Positions 31,055 through 40,203 of a stretch of DNA of 41,751 bases are shown here, piece by piece (position 1 is the stretch's first letter; the number at the start of each line of letters is the position of its first letter). Source of the stretch: Bacillus manliponensis (GTDB taxonomy: Bacteria; Bacillota; Bacilli; Bacillales; Bacillaceae_G). Made by a program: the position numbers and the translations under genes. The notes beneath the pieces are model-generated. The model did not search any database. It saw only the letters and a program-made list of their open reading frames with translations, and had not been told where the DNA came from. The stretch spans positions 1-41,751 of the forward strand of contig NZ_JOTN01000027.1 in assembly GCF_000712595.1 (NCBI RefSeq). Direction: 5' to 3'.

Positions 31055-32908
31055 ATGAAGAAAGTAAGCTTTTTTCAGTCTATACATTTAAAGTTTGTTT
31101 TAATCTACATGGTGTTAATTTTAATAGCGATGCAAATCATCAGCTTATATTTTGTTGGAGAGTTAGAAAAAAGTTTAAAAACAAACTTTAAAAACTCTGT
31201 AACGCAGCAAACAAATCTACTTGCTTATAATGTAAAGCAAGAGTATGAGAAAGACAGAGAGAAAACAGAAAAACAAGGTACGTTAGATGAAGCGATTCAA
31301 AAATTGCTAAAGGAATATACTTCAGATCGAAAAAATGATATTCAAGAAGTTCGTGTTATTGATTCAAATCTTCGTGTCGTTGCAACCTCCAATTCGTCTA
31401 ACGCAGGAAAAGTAGGGAAAAAGACAACAGATGTATTTGTACAACGTGCGATTGTGCAAAATAAGCCAGATGATAAGCAAGAGAGAGACAGCTCTGGAAA
31501 GCCAGTACAAATTGTTGTAACACCTATTACGTTAGAGGATGAGGATGGAAAAGTAAAAGAAGTAAAAGGTGTTGTTTACACAATTGCATCGCTTGAAGAT
31601 GTATATAAGCAAATGAAAGACATTAACCAAATCTTTGCGACAGGAACAGTTATCGCTTTAGTCATCACAGCAATTTTAGGAATGTTATTAGCACAGACGA
31701 TAACAAGACCGATTTCGGATATGCGTAGGCAAGCTATTGAGATGGCGAGAGGGAATTACTCTCGTAAAGTAAAAGTACACGGAAATGATGAAATTGGGCA
31801 GCTATCGTTAGCATTTAATAATTTATCGAAAAAGCTGCAACAAGCACGCTCTTCAACAGAAAGTGAAAGGCGTAAATTATCTTCTGTACTATCTCATATG
31901 ACAGATGGGGTAATCGCAACTGATCGAAATGGAGATATCATTTTATTGAATGATCCAGCAGAAAAGATGTTAAATGTTTCACGTGAAACAGCTTTAGACC
32001 AGTCTGTTTTAGAGGTGTTAGGAATTCAAGAAGAATTTACGTTAGATAATCTATATGAAGAGCCAGATTCTGTTTTGCTTGATTTTAGTACGCGAACCGA
32101 GCCTTATATTTTGCGTGCTAGCTTCTCTGTTATTCAAAAAGAAACAGGTAAGGCAAATGGTTTAATTGCGGTGTTATATGATGTAACAGAACAAGAAAGA
32201 ATTGATAGAGAGCGCAGAGAGTTTGTTGCAAACGTATCTCATGAGTTACGTACACCATTAACAACGATGCGCAGTTACCTTGAAGCATTAACAGAAGGAG
32301 CGTGGCAAGATCAAAATATTGCCCCTCAATTTTTAGCAGTAACGCAAGATGAAACAGAGCGTATGATTCGTCTTGTAAATGCTTTATTACAGCTTTCAAA
32401 ATTAGATAGTACAGAGCATCGTTTAATGAAAGAATGGGTTGATTTTACAGAGTTCTTTAATAACATTATTGATCGCTTTGAAATGTCGAAAGAACAAAAT
32501 GTATTTTTTAAACGTTCATTCTCCAAAAAGTCTCGTTTTATTGAGATGGATGAAGATAAAATTACACAAGTTCTCTACAATATTATTTCCAATGCATTAA
32601 AGTATTCCCCAGAAGGTGGAACAGTTACGTACCGCTTACGAGATCGGGAAGATATGTTAGAGATTAGCATTAGCGATCAAGGGATGGGTATTCCAAAAGA
32701 AAATGTAGAGAAAATTTTCGAGCGTTTTTATCGTGTTGATAAAGCACGTTCACGCCAATTAGGTGGAACGGGATTAGGTTTAGCGATTGCAAAAGAAATG
32801 ATTGAAGCACATGGTGGCTCAATTTGGGCGAAAAGTGAAGAAGGGAAAGGAACGACAATTTACTTCACTCTTCCGATGGCACAGGAAGAAGAGGATGATT
32901 GGGCATGA
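31055..32908 (+). CDS. walK: Sensor histidine kinase WalK (YycG)
   Basis: The membrane kinase partner of WalR, sensing cell-wall status. The 617-aa product has two TM segments (about 13-30 and 190-208) flanking an extracytoplasmic PAS-like domain. After them come a HAMP domain (TRPISDMRRQAIEMARGNYSRKV), a PAS domain, a HisKA domain with His396 in VSHELRTPL, and a HATPase domain (NIISNALKYSPEGG, SDQGMGIP, FYRVDKARSRQLGGTGLGL). A perfect parS (31975-31990) is within the PAS-domain coding sequence. Its stop overlaps the walH start. Confidence 0.97.
   Translation: MKKVSFFQSIHLKFVLIYMVLILIAMQIISLYFVGELEKSLKTNFKNSVTQQTNLLAYNVKQEYEKDREKTEKQGTLDEAIQKLLKEYTSDRKNDIQEVRVIDSNLRVVATSNSSNAGKVGKKTTDVFVQRAIVQNKPDDKQERDSSGKPVQIVVTPITLEDEDGKVKEVKGVVYTIASLEDVYKQMKDINQIFATGTVIALVITAILGMLLAQTITRPISDMRRQAIEMARGNYSRKVKVHGNDEIGQLSLAFNNLSKKLQQARSSTESERRKLSSVLSHMTDGVIATDRNGDIILLNDPAEKMLNVSRETALDQSVLEVLGIQEEFTLDNLYEEPDSVLLDFSTRTEPYILRASFSVIQKETGKANGLIAVLYDVTEQERIDRERREFVANVSHELRTPLTTMRSYLEALTEGAWQDQNIAPQFLAVTQDETERMIRLVNALLQLSKLDSTEHRLMKEWVDFTEFFNNIIDRFEMSKEQNVFFKRSFSKKSRFIEMDEDKITQVLYNIISNALKYSPEGGTVTYRLRDREDMLEISISDQGMGIPKENVEKIFERFYRVDKARSRQLGGTGLGLAIAKEMIEAHGGSIWAKSEEGKGTTIYFTLPMAQEEEDDWA
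31975..31990. promoter_or_regulatory. parS site within walK
   Basis: TGTTTCACGTGAAACA is a perfect 16-bp match to parS and reads NVSRET in the walK frame, the same peptide as the parB copy. It is 22.8 kb right of oriC, in the range of origin-proximal ParB/SMC loading sites. Confidence 0.95.
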
Positions 32909-34248
32909 ATATAGAGAACTTTAAGAGCATCGTTCTTATAAATTTAATTGTTATTAGTTTATTTTTAACATTTAACTTATGGACGTATGTTCCAGAAACA
33001 AGTTCATCTTCAGAAGCAAAATATGTACAAGATAATGAGGAAATAGGGGAAACAGAGATTTCTGATGTTATTTTTCCTTCATCCTTCATTGCTAAAAAAG
33101 ATAATAAAAGCAATACACACTTAATTGTTAAGGATAAAGAGGCTATTAAGGTGTTATATGAAGTATTAAAAGAAGGGGAATTTCATCACTTTCGAGAGAT
33201 AGGAAAAGAGAAACAAGATTTCCTTTCTTTTGTTAATGATGAAGATAAAATAGAATTTGTATTTCCTACAGCTGTCCCATTCGATTCGATTAGAAGTGGA
33301 TTTAATTTGAAAGAAAAAAATTTAGAAGGATATAGCTTTAATCGTATATTAGTTGATCTGGCAGCAAGTACCGATGATGATATTAAAACGTATTTTATAT
33401 TAGATGAAACAAAAAAAATATATGAAATGACGTTAACAGGTGTTGCACTCACACAAATTACAAATAAGCTACAAGCTATTCTTCCAAAGGCAGAGCGGTA
33501 TTCTATGTATACATTAGAGAGTGGAAGGTTCTTCTTACCAAATGCTCCAACGACGATGAAGGAAATTGAGTATTTTATAAGTTCGCAAGACCCGTTAACA
33601 TTTAAGAATGTCCTCTTTACTGATCCACGTTATGTAAAGGAGATTAAAGGGGAGTCTGAAAATACGTATACTGATGGCACTCGTTTAATGAAGGTGTTGA
33701 AAGAAAACCACATGCTACAATATACAAATTCATCTGTAGATGATAAAAGAGGTTTATCTGGGAATATTCTTGTACAACGAAGCTTTGATTTTATTAATAG
33801 TCATAATGGTTTTCCGAATGATGCTTTAAATGATTATCGTCTAGATGATATGAATGCAGGAGAAGGGGAAATAACTTTTCGTCGGTATAAGGACAACAAA
33901 CCAGTTTTTAATTCAAATGGGATGTCGAAATTAGAGCAAGTATGGGGGACGGATTTAATAAGTTATCAACGTCCGTTATTTAAGGTAACGCATGATATTC
34001 ATGAATCTAGTAATGTTACCCTTCCAAGGGGAAACGATGTTATAGAATCGCTACAAAAAAAACCTCAAATTTCTTTGAAAAGGGTTAAAAATATTGGGAT
34101 AGGTTATAAACTTGTACCAGGTAGTGAAGCGAATGATGGAAAGAGTATTGTAACAATCCGCTTAATACCAATTTGGTATGTTGTGTACGGAGATGCTCAT
34201 CAAGTGTTTGAATGGAAGGAAGGAGGAGAGCTAGTTGGATTGGAATAG
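32905..34248 (+). CDS. walH: WalK regulator WalH (YycH)
   Basis: A 447-aa membrane-anchored protein of the YycH family, which with WalI forms a complex that controls WalK activity. It has one N-terminal TM segment (about 8-26, SIVLINLIVISLFLTFNLW) and a large extracytoplasmic domain (acidic and Lys-rich, with no catalytic motif visible). The start ATG 32905 overlaps the walK stop (ATGA); a TTG at 32899 is less likely. It overlaps walI by 14 nt, so the two are translationally coupled. Confidence 0.93.
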   Translation: MNIENFKSIVLINLIVISLFLTFNLWTYVPETSSSSEAKYVQDNEEIGETEISDVIFPSSFIAKKDNKSNTHLIVKDKEAIKVLYEVLKEGEFHHFREIGKEKQDFLSFVNDEDKIEFVFPTAVPFDSIRSGFNLKEKNLEGYSFNRILVDLAASTDDDIKTYFILDETKKIYEMTLTGVALTQITNKLQAILPKAERYSMYTLESGRFFLPNAPTTMKEIEYFISSQDPLTFKNVLFTDPRYVKEIKGESENTYTDGTRLMKVLKENHMLQYTNSSVDDKRGLSGNILVQRSFDFINSHNGFPNDALNDYRLDDMNAGEGEITFRRYKDNKPVFNSNGMSKLEQVWGTDLISYQRPLFKVTHDIHESSNVTLPRGNDVIESLQKKPQISLKRVKNIGIGYKLVPGSEANDGKSIVTIRLIPIWYVVYGDAHQVFEWKEGGELVGLE

Positions 34249-35053
34249 AATTAAAACTATTTTTATCATTAGCTTTCTTGTACTAGACCTCTTCCTTGCT
34301 TTCCAGTTCATTCAAAAGAAAGAAAATAATCAATTAGATTATATGACGGAAACGAAAATTGAGGATCAATTAAAAGCAGATAAAATTACCTATGAAAATT
34401 TACCAAAAGATCCTAAGAAAGATACGTTTATTACTGCAAGTAGTAAGAAATTTACTGAAGAAGATGTTAAAACTTTAAAAGATCAGACGGTTAGTTTACA
34501 AGAAGAGAAAAATAAGATTGTGAGTAAATTAAAAGAGCCGCTTGGAGATGAAAAGACAAAGCCAGAAGATAATTATGATATGTTCTTAAAATCATATGTC
34601 TTAGAAGGGCAAAAATATACATTTGCGAAGGTGGATGGGACAAAAGTGTACTTCCATCAAAAATTTAGAGATAAATCTATTTTTTATAATCCAAATGGGA
34701 TGATTGTTGCAGAACTTAATGATAAAAAGCAGATTGTTTCATATACACAAACGATGCTCACTGATTTACAAGAAATGGGTGGTTCCAATAAGGAACAAGA
34801 GATTATTACAGCTCAAAGTGCATTCGAAACATTATTTGAGAAAAACGAGTTATACCATAATACACATATAAAAGAAGCAAAGATTGGATATGCGACTGTT
34901 GTTGATCCTTCTTCTTCAAATGTACAAGTTCTTGCACCGACATGGAATTTAAAATCAGATAAAAAAGAAGACTACTTCGTAAATGCTATAGAAGGACAAG
35001 TCATTAAGCTAGGAGTAGAAAAGCAAAGTGAAATTGAAGAATTAATGGAGTGA
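34235..35053 (+). CDS. walI: WalK regulator WalI (YycI)
   Basis: A 272-aa YycI-family protein with one N-terminal TM segment (IFIISFLVLDLFLAFQFIQ) and an extracytoplasmic domain resembling WalH in fold. It interacts with WalH and WalK. The start is TTG at 34235, after GGAGGAG, in the end of walH; MDWNRIKTIFIISFL is the family N-terminus. It lies 6 bp before walJ. Confidence 0.92.
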   Translation: MDWNRIKTIFIISFLVLDLFLAFQFIQKKENNQLDYMTETKIEDQLKADKITYENLPKDPKKDTFITASSKKFTEEDVKTLKDQTVSLQEEKNKIVSKLKEPLGDEKTKPEDNYDMFLKSYVLEGQKYTFAKVDGTKVYFHQKFRDKSIFYNPNGMIVAELNDKKQIVSYTQTMLTDLQEMGGSNKEQEIITAQSAFETLFEKNELYHNTHIKEAKIGYATVVDPSSSNVQVLAPTWNLKSDKKEDYFVNAIEGQVIKLGVEKQSEIEELME

Positions 35054-35059
35054 GCGTAA

Positions 35060-35854
35060 ATGAGTTTGCATTTTAGCGTCCTTGCAAGTGGTAGTACAGG
35101 AAATGCGTTATACGTAGGGACAGAGAAAGAGAAGTTGTTAGTAGATGCAGGCTTAAGCGGAAAAGCAATGGACGCTCTGTTTCAACAAATCGATGTAAAT
35201 ATTCGAGACTTATCAGGGATTCTTGTTACGCATGAACATAGCGATCATATAAAAGGCCTTGGCATTTTAGCACGTAAATATAATCTCCCGATATATGCAA
35301 ACGAGAAAACATGGAAAGCGATGGAGCATTTAATCGGAAATGTTCCATCAGCACAAAAATTTGTCTTTTCTGTTGGTGAAGCGAAGACGTTTGGTGATAT
35401 TGATGTAGAGGCATTTGGAGTGTCACATGATGCCGCAGAACCGATGTTTTACACGTTCCATCATAGCGGGAGAAAACTTGCTCTTATTACCGACACCGGA
35501 TATGTAAGTGATCGTATGAAAGGTGTTATTAAAGGGGCAAATGCTTTTGTATTTGAAAGTAATCATGACGTTGAGATGCTCCGTATGGGGCGTTATCCGT
35601 GGAGTGTAAAACGAAGAATTTTAAGCGACGTTGGTCACGTTTCAAATGAAGATGCAGCACTTGCAATGGCGGATGTGATTACAGATGAAACGAAGCATAT
35701 TTATTTAGCCCACCTTAGTTTAGATAATAATATGAAAGAACTTGCGCGTATGTCTGTTACACAAGTTTTAGAAAGTAAAGATCTTGCTGTAGGAGATGCT
35801 TTTGAAGTTCATGACACCGATCCAAAAGCTCCAACACAAATTCAGTATGTATAA
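35060..35854 (+). CDS. walJ: MBL-fold hydrolase WalJ (YycJ)
   Basis: A 264-aa metallo-beta-lactamase-fold protein with the metal motif HEHSDH (58-63) and further conserved His/Asp residues ([29 protein letters not shown]). The family includes a 5'-3' exonuclease linked to mismatch repair and genome stability in Bacillus; other data tie it to the WalRK pathway by operon. It follows walI by 6 bp. Confidence 0.93.
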   Translation: MSLHFSVLASGSTGNALYVGTEKEKLLVDAGLSGKAMDALFQQIDVNIRDLSGILVTHEHSDHIKGLGILARKYNLPIYANEKTWKAMEHLIGNVPSAQKFVFSVGEAKTFGDIDVEAFGVSHDAAEPMFYTFHHSGRKLALITDTGYVSDRMKGVIKGANAFVFESNHDVEMLRMGRYPWSVKRRILSDVGHVSNEDAALAMADVITDETKHIYLAHLSLDNNMKELARMSVTQVLESKDLAVGDAFEVHDTDPKAPTQIQYV

Positions 35855-35917
35855 TTCTTTATTTTAGTAAACAATAAAGAAAAATACGATTGTCTTTGGA
35901 AGGATTGGTGAGTAACA

Positions 35918-37087
35918 ATGTCCTTTACGGATGAGCAACATTTTCATAAGAGACAAAAAGGAAAACGTAGACGTAAATATGTACTGATATCTAGTGTGGC
36001 AGGTGCTATTGCTGGTATTACATTTTTTGTGTTTACATTACCTGATAATACCGTAGTAACAAAAGTACAAGTCAAAGCGGAAGAGCAAGCTATACAAACA
36101 ATTAATGCAGGTGCGCGTACAAATTTTGTGGATGCAGTAGACCGGGCTTCAGAAGCTGTTGTGGGGATTATTAACATACAGCGTGATAATTTTTCTGAGG
36201 CAGATGCAGAAGCTGGGACAGGTTCTGGTGTTATCTATAAAAAAGATAATGGACGTGCTTACATTGTCACAAATCATCATGTGATTGAAGGTGCAAACCG
36301 AATTGAAGTGAGTTTAAGTGATGGGCGTAAGGTTGCTGGTAAAGTTTTAGGTAGCGATATTGTTACAGATTTAGCGGTATTAGAAATCGATGGGAAATAT
36401 GCAAAAAAGGGCATTGACATCGGTGATTCTACAAAAGTTCGCCGTGGTGAACCCGTCATTGCAATCGGAAATCCGCTTGGATTACAGTTTTCAGGGACGG
36501 TTACACAAGGTATTATTTCAGCGAATGAGCGCATTGTACCAGTTGATTTGAATCAAGATGGTCATTATGATTGGCAAGTGGAAGTTCTTCAAACAGATGC
36601 AGCAATTAATCCAGGTAATAGCGGTGGTGCCCTTGTTAATGAAGCTGGTGAACTAATTGGGATTAACTCCATGAAAATTTCAGCGAAAGAAGTAGAGGGA
36701 ATTGGTCTAGCGATTCCAGTAGCGAGGGCTATGCCAATTATTAAGGAACTTGAAAAGCATGGTACAGTAAAGCGTCCATACGTTGGAATAGAGCTTAGAT
36801 CTTTAAATGAAATTCCAAACTATCATTGGGATAAAACATTACATTTGCCAAGTAATATAATAGAGGGCGTATGTATATTAGATGTGAAAAGTCCTTCACC
36901 GGGAGCTGATGCAGGACTTCGTGAATATGATGTCATTGTAGCTGTCGATGGACAAACAGTACGTGATATTATTGAATTTCGAACGGCTTTATATGATAAG
37001 GAAATTGACGATAAAATGAAACTGACATTTTATCGCGGTACAAAACGTGCAACAACAACAGTAAAGTTAGGCAGTCAACAGTATTAA
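35918..37087 (+). CDS. htrC: Serine protease HtrC (YyxA/HtrA family)
   Basis: An HtrA/DegP-type membrane-anchored quality-control protease of 389 aa. The cytoplasmic N-terminus is basic (KRQKGKRRRKY), with one TM (about 24-42). The trypsin-like domain has His121 (TNHHVI), Asp151 (TDLAVLE) and Ser235 (NPGNSGGAL), followed by a single PDZ domain (about 290-385, GVCILDVKSPSPGADAGL). It is the last gene of the wal operon, 63 bp after walJ. Its stop codon touches the terminator. B. subtilis has three related paralogues; HtrC is chosen by position. Confidence 0.93.
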   Translation: MSFTDEQHFHKRQKGKRRRKYVLISSVAGAIAGITFFVFTLPDNTVVTKVQVKAEEQAIQTINAGARTNFVDAVDRASEAVVGIINIQRDNFSEADAEAGTGSGVIYKKDNGRAYIVTNHHVIEGANRIEVSLSDGRKVAGKVLGSDIVTDLAVLEIDGKYAKKGIDIGDSTKVRRGEPVIAIGNPLGLQFSGTVTQGIISANERIVPVDLNQDGHYDWQVEVLQTDAAINPGNSGGALVNEAGELIGINSMKISAKEVEGIGLAIPVARAMPIIKELEKHGTVKRPYVGIELRSLNEIPNYHWDKTLHLPSNIIEGVCILDVKSPSPGADAGLREYDVIVAVDGQTVRDIIEFRTALYDKEIDDKMKLTFYRGTKRATTTVKLGSQQY

Positions 37088-37114
37088 AACAGGAGGGCGG
37101 CCCCTCCTGTTTTC
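37086..37114 (+). terminator. Terminator of the wal operon
   Basis: AAAACAGGAGGG (37086-37097) pairs perfectly with CCCTCCTGTTTT (37102-37113) over a CGGC loop. It begins within the htrC stop codon and could act in both directions. Confidence 0.9.
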
Positions 37115-37117
37115 TAT

Positions 37118-37350
37118 TGTGGATAAGTGAGGTGATAGAATGAAACTACTTTGTTGTTTAGAACATGTAGAATTAGCATTAGATATTATTGTGGACGAAT
37201 GTGAAGTTCCGCCATTTATTCACAATGTGGATAACAACGAAAACACATGTGAATTTTGTCAAAATAAGGCGACATATGTTGTATCGAACGCAGATTCTCA
37301 TACAACATGTGGATGATACATGTGGATATGTGGATAAGTTATGTGGATAA
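37118..37350. other. DnaA-box cluster before rlmH
   Basis: Seven DnaA boxes lie in 233 bp, 28 kb from oriC. Perfect TTATNCACA boxes are at 37118-37126 (-), 37216-37224 (+), 37226-37234 (-), 37329-37337 (-) and 37342-37350 (-). One-mismatch boxes are at 37308-37316 (-) and 37321-37329 (-). The last four are nearly contiguous, and two are within the microprotein gene as a face-to-face pair. I recall a DnaA-box cluster near the orthologue yydA in B. subtilis, so this is probably a conserved DnaA-titration or regulatory site. Confidence 0.85.
37140..37316 (+). CDS. CxxH/CxxC family microprotein
   Basis: A 58-aa protein with an N-terminal CCLEH and a CEFC pair near the C-terminus, matching the CxxH/CxxC protein family found next to rlmH in Bacillus. 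The spacing of the Cys/His residues suggests a small zinc-binding fold. GAGGTGA precedes the ATG. The gene overlaps the DnaA-box cluster; the boxes at 37216-37234 encode IHNVDN. The function is unknown. The gene is too short to be certain from sequence alone, but the motif and Shine-Dalgarno support it. Confidence 0.8.
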   Translation: MKLLCCLEHVELALDIIVDECEVPPFIHNVDNNENTCEFCQNKATYVVSNADSHTTCG

Positions 37351-37375
37351 CATGTTTGTAAGGTGGGGAATAAGT

Positions 37376-37855
37376 GTGAATATCTCTATTATTTCAATTG
37401 GGAAATTAAAAGAAAAATATTTAAAACAAGGTATTGCAGAGTACTTAAAGCGTTTGTCTTCTTATGCAAAAGTCGAAGTAATTGAACTTCCAGACGAAAA
37501 AGCGCCAGAAAATTTAAGTGAAGCAGAAATGTTAATGGTAAAAGAAAAAGAAGGACTTCGTATTCTTGATAAAATTGCAGATGATGCTCATGTCATCGCA
37601 TTAGCAATTGAAGGAAAACAAAAATCATCAGAAGAATTTGCAGCAAGTTTAGATCGTTTAGCGACGTATGGCAAAAGCAAAGTAGTCTTTGTGATCGGTG
37701 GTTCACTTGGATTAAGTCAAGACGTGATGAAACGTTCAAATGAGGCGTTATCATTTTCAAAAATGACACTGCCCCATCAGTTGATGAGACTTGTTTTGTT
37801 AGAGCAAGTATATCGTGCGTTTCGAATTAATCGCGGTGAACCGTACCATAAGTAA
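37376..37855 (+). CDS. rlmH: 23S rRNA (pseudouridine(1915)-N3)-methyltransferase RlmH
   Basis: Methylates pseudouridine 1915 in helix 69 of 23S rRNA on 70S ribosomes. The 159-aa SPOUT-fold product has [11 protein letters not shown] as part of the SAM knot and ends in [13 protein letters not shown]. The start is GTG 37376 with AAGGTGGGG upstream. The longer frame from 37307 translates DnaA boxes and is rejected. Its last codons are the same position used as attB by SCCmec in Staphylococcus orfX (rlmH), and copies of this end lie downstream. Confidence 0.95.
   Translation: MNISIISIGKLKEKYLKQGIAEYLKRLSSYAKVEVIELPDEKAPENLSEAEMLMVKEKEGLRILDKIADDAHVIALAIEGKQKSSEEFAASLDRLATYGKSKVVFVIGGSLGLSQDVMKRSNEALSFSKMTLPHQLMRLVLLEQVYRAFRINRGEPYHK
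37838..37855 (+). other. att-like site 1: 3' end of rlmH
   Basis: GAACCGTACCATAAGTAA encodes EPYHK-stop, the end of rlmH. The equivalent segment of rlmH is the SCC insertion site in staphylococci. Near copies occur at 40027-40044 and 41658-41675. Confidence 0.6.
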
Positions 37856-37985
37856 GTGAAGTATTCTATGTAAAACAAGGGTAAGAAAAGAATACAGGAG
37901 AAAATCGAAAATGGCAGGTGGGTCTTGATTTTCACTGATATTATCATGTTTATTTTATTATGCCTATAATTTGGAGGCTATGTAA

Positions 37986-40004
37986 ATGTTAAGTGATCAG
38001 ACGAGATATTCTAGGCTTGCGAATATAACAAAAATAATAAATACAAAATTAGAACTACGTGAAGTATTGCAGCGTGTAACAATGGCGATATCAGAGGAGA
38101 TTATTCAATGCAACGCTGTTGGAATTTATTTACCCCAGGAAGATGGAACATTTAGAGGGTTTGCAGGAAAACCAGAGACCATAAATGGCGTAACGCTCGA
38201 TACTCAGGTAATTGATCCTGAAATAGACTTACTGGCAAAAGAAGTTATTGAAACCAAAAAAACCATTTATATCTCTGATACCTCAAAAGATCGTCGGCCG
38301 GATCCGAGACCAGTTAATGCTTTCAAAATTAAGTCCTTATTAGCCCTGCCTATCTCATTTGAGCAAGAGTTATTTGGTCTGGTTTTTTTATTTGATTATG
38401 GAACTCCAATGAACTTAACAGATTCAGAAATTCAAAGTGTTGAAGCTTATGTAAATATGGCCGCGGTCGCAATTCAAAACGCAAATAATTTAACACAAAA
38501 GGAAAACCTTATTGCCGAGAAGCAGCTGTTACTAAATGTTACCCGTGATTTATCAATGTGTTCCTCGATACAGGAGAGTTTTGATAAATGTTTTTTTTAC
38601 TTAGGACAGATTTTAGAGAGTAAAAACATGGCTGCTCACCTTTTAGAACCGCTAGACAAAACAACAATTAAAACAACGAAGTTAAGCAAGGACTGTGATT
38701 GGACAGAAGCGAATTGGATGGAGAAAAACTATGAAGCCAAGATCCAAGAGGTTATTCAAACAAAAAATATAGATAGTAAGGGTCTACTAATGATTCCATC
38801 GGTTTCAATGGGAGAAGTATTAGGGGTAATCGTCATTGGCAAAGAGGGAAAAGCTCACAATTATGATAATTCCCAAATTCAACTGGCAAAATCCATCGTT
38901 GATGCCACAGCTCCTACGTTTTCAAACTTGTTATATATGGATCAACTTGAAAGCATGGTGGAAGAGCGAACGAGAGAACTAGCTGCTGCTAATGAAAAAG
39001 TTACAAGTGTGATTGAAAGTATTACGGATGGATTCTTTACTTTGAATAATAAATGGGAATTTACGTATGTAAATAAGCATCAATATTTTCCTCAAAAAAA
39101 AACAGCAAAAGATGTATTAAGCAAGAATATATGGGAGGTTTTCCCGAGTAGCGTCGACACAGTTATGTATAAGGAATTTCATCGTGCAATGTCAGAGCGA
39201 ACTACAGTTCATTTCGAATTTCTTTCTACCTTTGATGAATATTGGCACGAAGTTATTGCATACCCGTATGATGATGGTATTTGTTGTATTTTTAAAAACA
39301 TAACGGAAAAAAAGCAATATGAGCAAGAATTGAAAAGGTTATCCAACATAGATTTAATAGGGCAAATGGCAGCAGGTATCAGCCATGAGATTAGAAATCC
39401 AATGACAACAGTACGAGGGTTTTTGCAGTTATTAAAAGAAGATAACACCTATGAGAAGCAAAATAAGTACTTTAATTTAATGATTGAAGAACTTGACCGT
39501 GCCAATTCTATTATTACTGAATTTCTCTCAATGGGTAATACAAGGAAATCGGATTTGCAGATGTTAGATTTAAATTCAATTATCCACGATATTATTCCTT
39601 TAATAAAGATTGATACGTATAATCAAAATAAATATATTCAAGTCGATACAAATGACATTCCGGAATTACTTTTAAATCGTAATGAGATACGGCAATTATT
39701 AATAAACCTATACCGTAATGGCTTGGAAGCGATGAGCACAGGGAAAGTTCTAACGATTAGCACCTATAAGGAAGGTCAAACTTGTGTGGTGCTTGCAGTG
39801 CGGGATCAAGGAAAAGGTATCAGGCCTGAAGTATTGGAGAAACTGGGTACTCCATTTTACACGACCAAAGATAATGGAACTGGATTGGGGTTAGGCGTAT
39901 GTTATGCCATTGCTGCCCGTCATAATGCAAAAATAGAAATTCAAACAGGATCAGAAGGCACTACCTTTTTTGTTAAATTTAATTATGAAAATAATGAACA
40001 ATAA
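37986..40004 (+). CDS. Soluble sensor histidine kinase (GAF-GAF-PAS-HisKA-HATPase)
   Basis: A 672-aa cytosolic kinase with no TM segment. A GAF domain (about 20-160) is followed by a second, GAF-like region (about 175-315). A coiled-coil linker (about 320-345, LESMVEERTRELAAANEKVTSVIES) leads to a PAS domain (about 345-445). The HisKA domain has phosphoacceptor His467 in AAGISHEIRNPMTTVRGFLQLL, and the HATPase has Asn578 (NLYRNGLEAM), RDQGKGI and GTGLGLGV. The HisKA type resembles Bacillus sporulation kinases feeding Spo0F/Spo0A, but no partner regulator is adjacent. TTGGAGG precedes the ATG. Codon use (more GCC, ACC, CTG) looks unlike its neighbours, and it lies between att-like repeats, which suggests acquisition. 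Confidence 0.9.
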   Translation: MLSDQTRYSRLANITKIINTKLELREVLQRVTMAISEEIIQCNAVGIYLPQEDGTFRGFAGKPETINGVTLDTQVIDPEIDLLAKEVIETKKTIYISDTSKDRRPDPRPVNAFKIKSLLALPISFEQELFGLVFLFDYGTPMNLTDSEIQSVEAYVNMAAVAIQNANNLTQKENLIAEKQLLLNVTRDLSMCSSIQESFDKCFFYLGQILESKNMAAHLLEPLDKTTIKTTKLSKDCDWTEANWMEKNYEAKIQEVIQTKNIDSKGLLMIPSVSMGEVLGVIVIGKEGKAHNYDNSQIQLAKSIVDATAPTFSNLLYMDQLESMVEERTRELAAANEKVTSVIESITDGFFTLNNKWEFTYVNKHQYFPQKKTAKDVLSKNIWEVFPSSVDTVMYKEFHRAMSERTTVHFEFLSTFDEYWHEVIAYPYDDGICCIFKNITEKKQYEQELKRLSNIDLIGQMAAGISHEIRNPMTTVRGFLQLLKEDNTYEKQNKYFNLMIEELDRANSIITEFLSMGNTRKSDLQMLDLNSIIHDIIPLIKIDTYNQNKYIQVDTNDIPELLLNRNEIRQLLINLYRNGLEAMSTGKVLTISTYKEGQTCVVLAVRDQGKGIRPEVLEKLGTPFYTTKDNGTGLGLGVCYAIAARHNAKIEIQTGSEGTTFFVKFNYENNEQ

Positions 40005-40026
40005 CCTCATTTAGATTAGTTACGGT

Positions 40027-40044
40027 GAACCTTACCAGAAGTAA
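40027..40044 (+). other. att-like site 2: decayed copy of the rlmH end
   Basis: GAACCTTACCAGAAGTAA differs from the rlmH end at two of 18 positions. The identity extends leftward through CGGT and, more loosely, ATTAxT (40015-40026). In the rlmH frame it reads ISYGEPYQK-stop, compared with INRGEPYHK-stop in rlmH, so it looks like a duplicated rlmH tail. It is 23 bp after the kinase stop. Confidence 0.6.
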
Positions 40045-40136
40045 GGGATAGCAATGTGAATTTGTAAATGAAAATTAGATCTAATAATATTTAGTGGACC
40101 TTACTAAGCATTATTAGGTTTTGGAGCATAAAACAT

Positions 40137-40181
40137 AATAAAAAGAGCAAGTACTTTATTCAGTAACTTGCTCTTTTTATT
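40137..40181. terminator. Bidirectional terminator between the kinase and guaC
   Basis: A perfect 16-bp inverted repeat (40137-40152 and 40166-40181), with arms ending in A/T runs, ends both convergent genes. Confidence 0.9.
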
Positions 40182-40203
40182 GTATTTTAAATGATAATTT
40201 TTC

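Noticed and set aside
37307-37375. N-terminal extension of rlmH by 23 codons
   Set aside because: The extension is a translation of tandem DnaA boxes, and a GTG with a good Shine-Dalgarno gives the usual 159-aa protein.
40093-40106. A further rlmH-tail-like stretch, AGTGGACCTTACTA
   Set aside because: It shares only about ten bases with site 2 and does not keep the reading frame or the TAA; probably chance.
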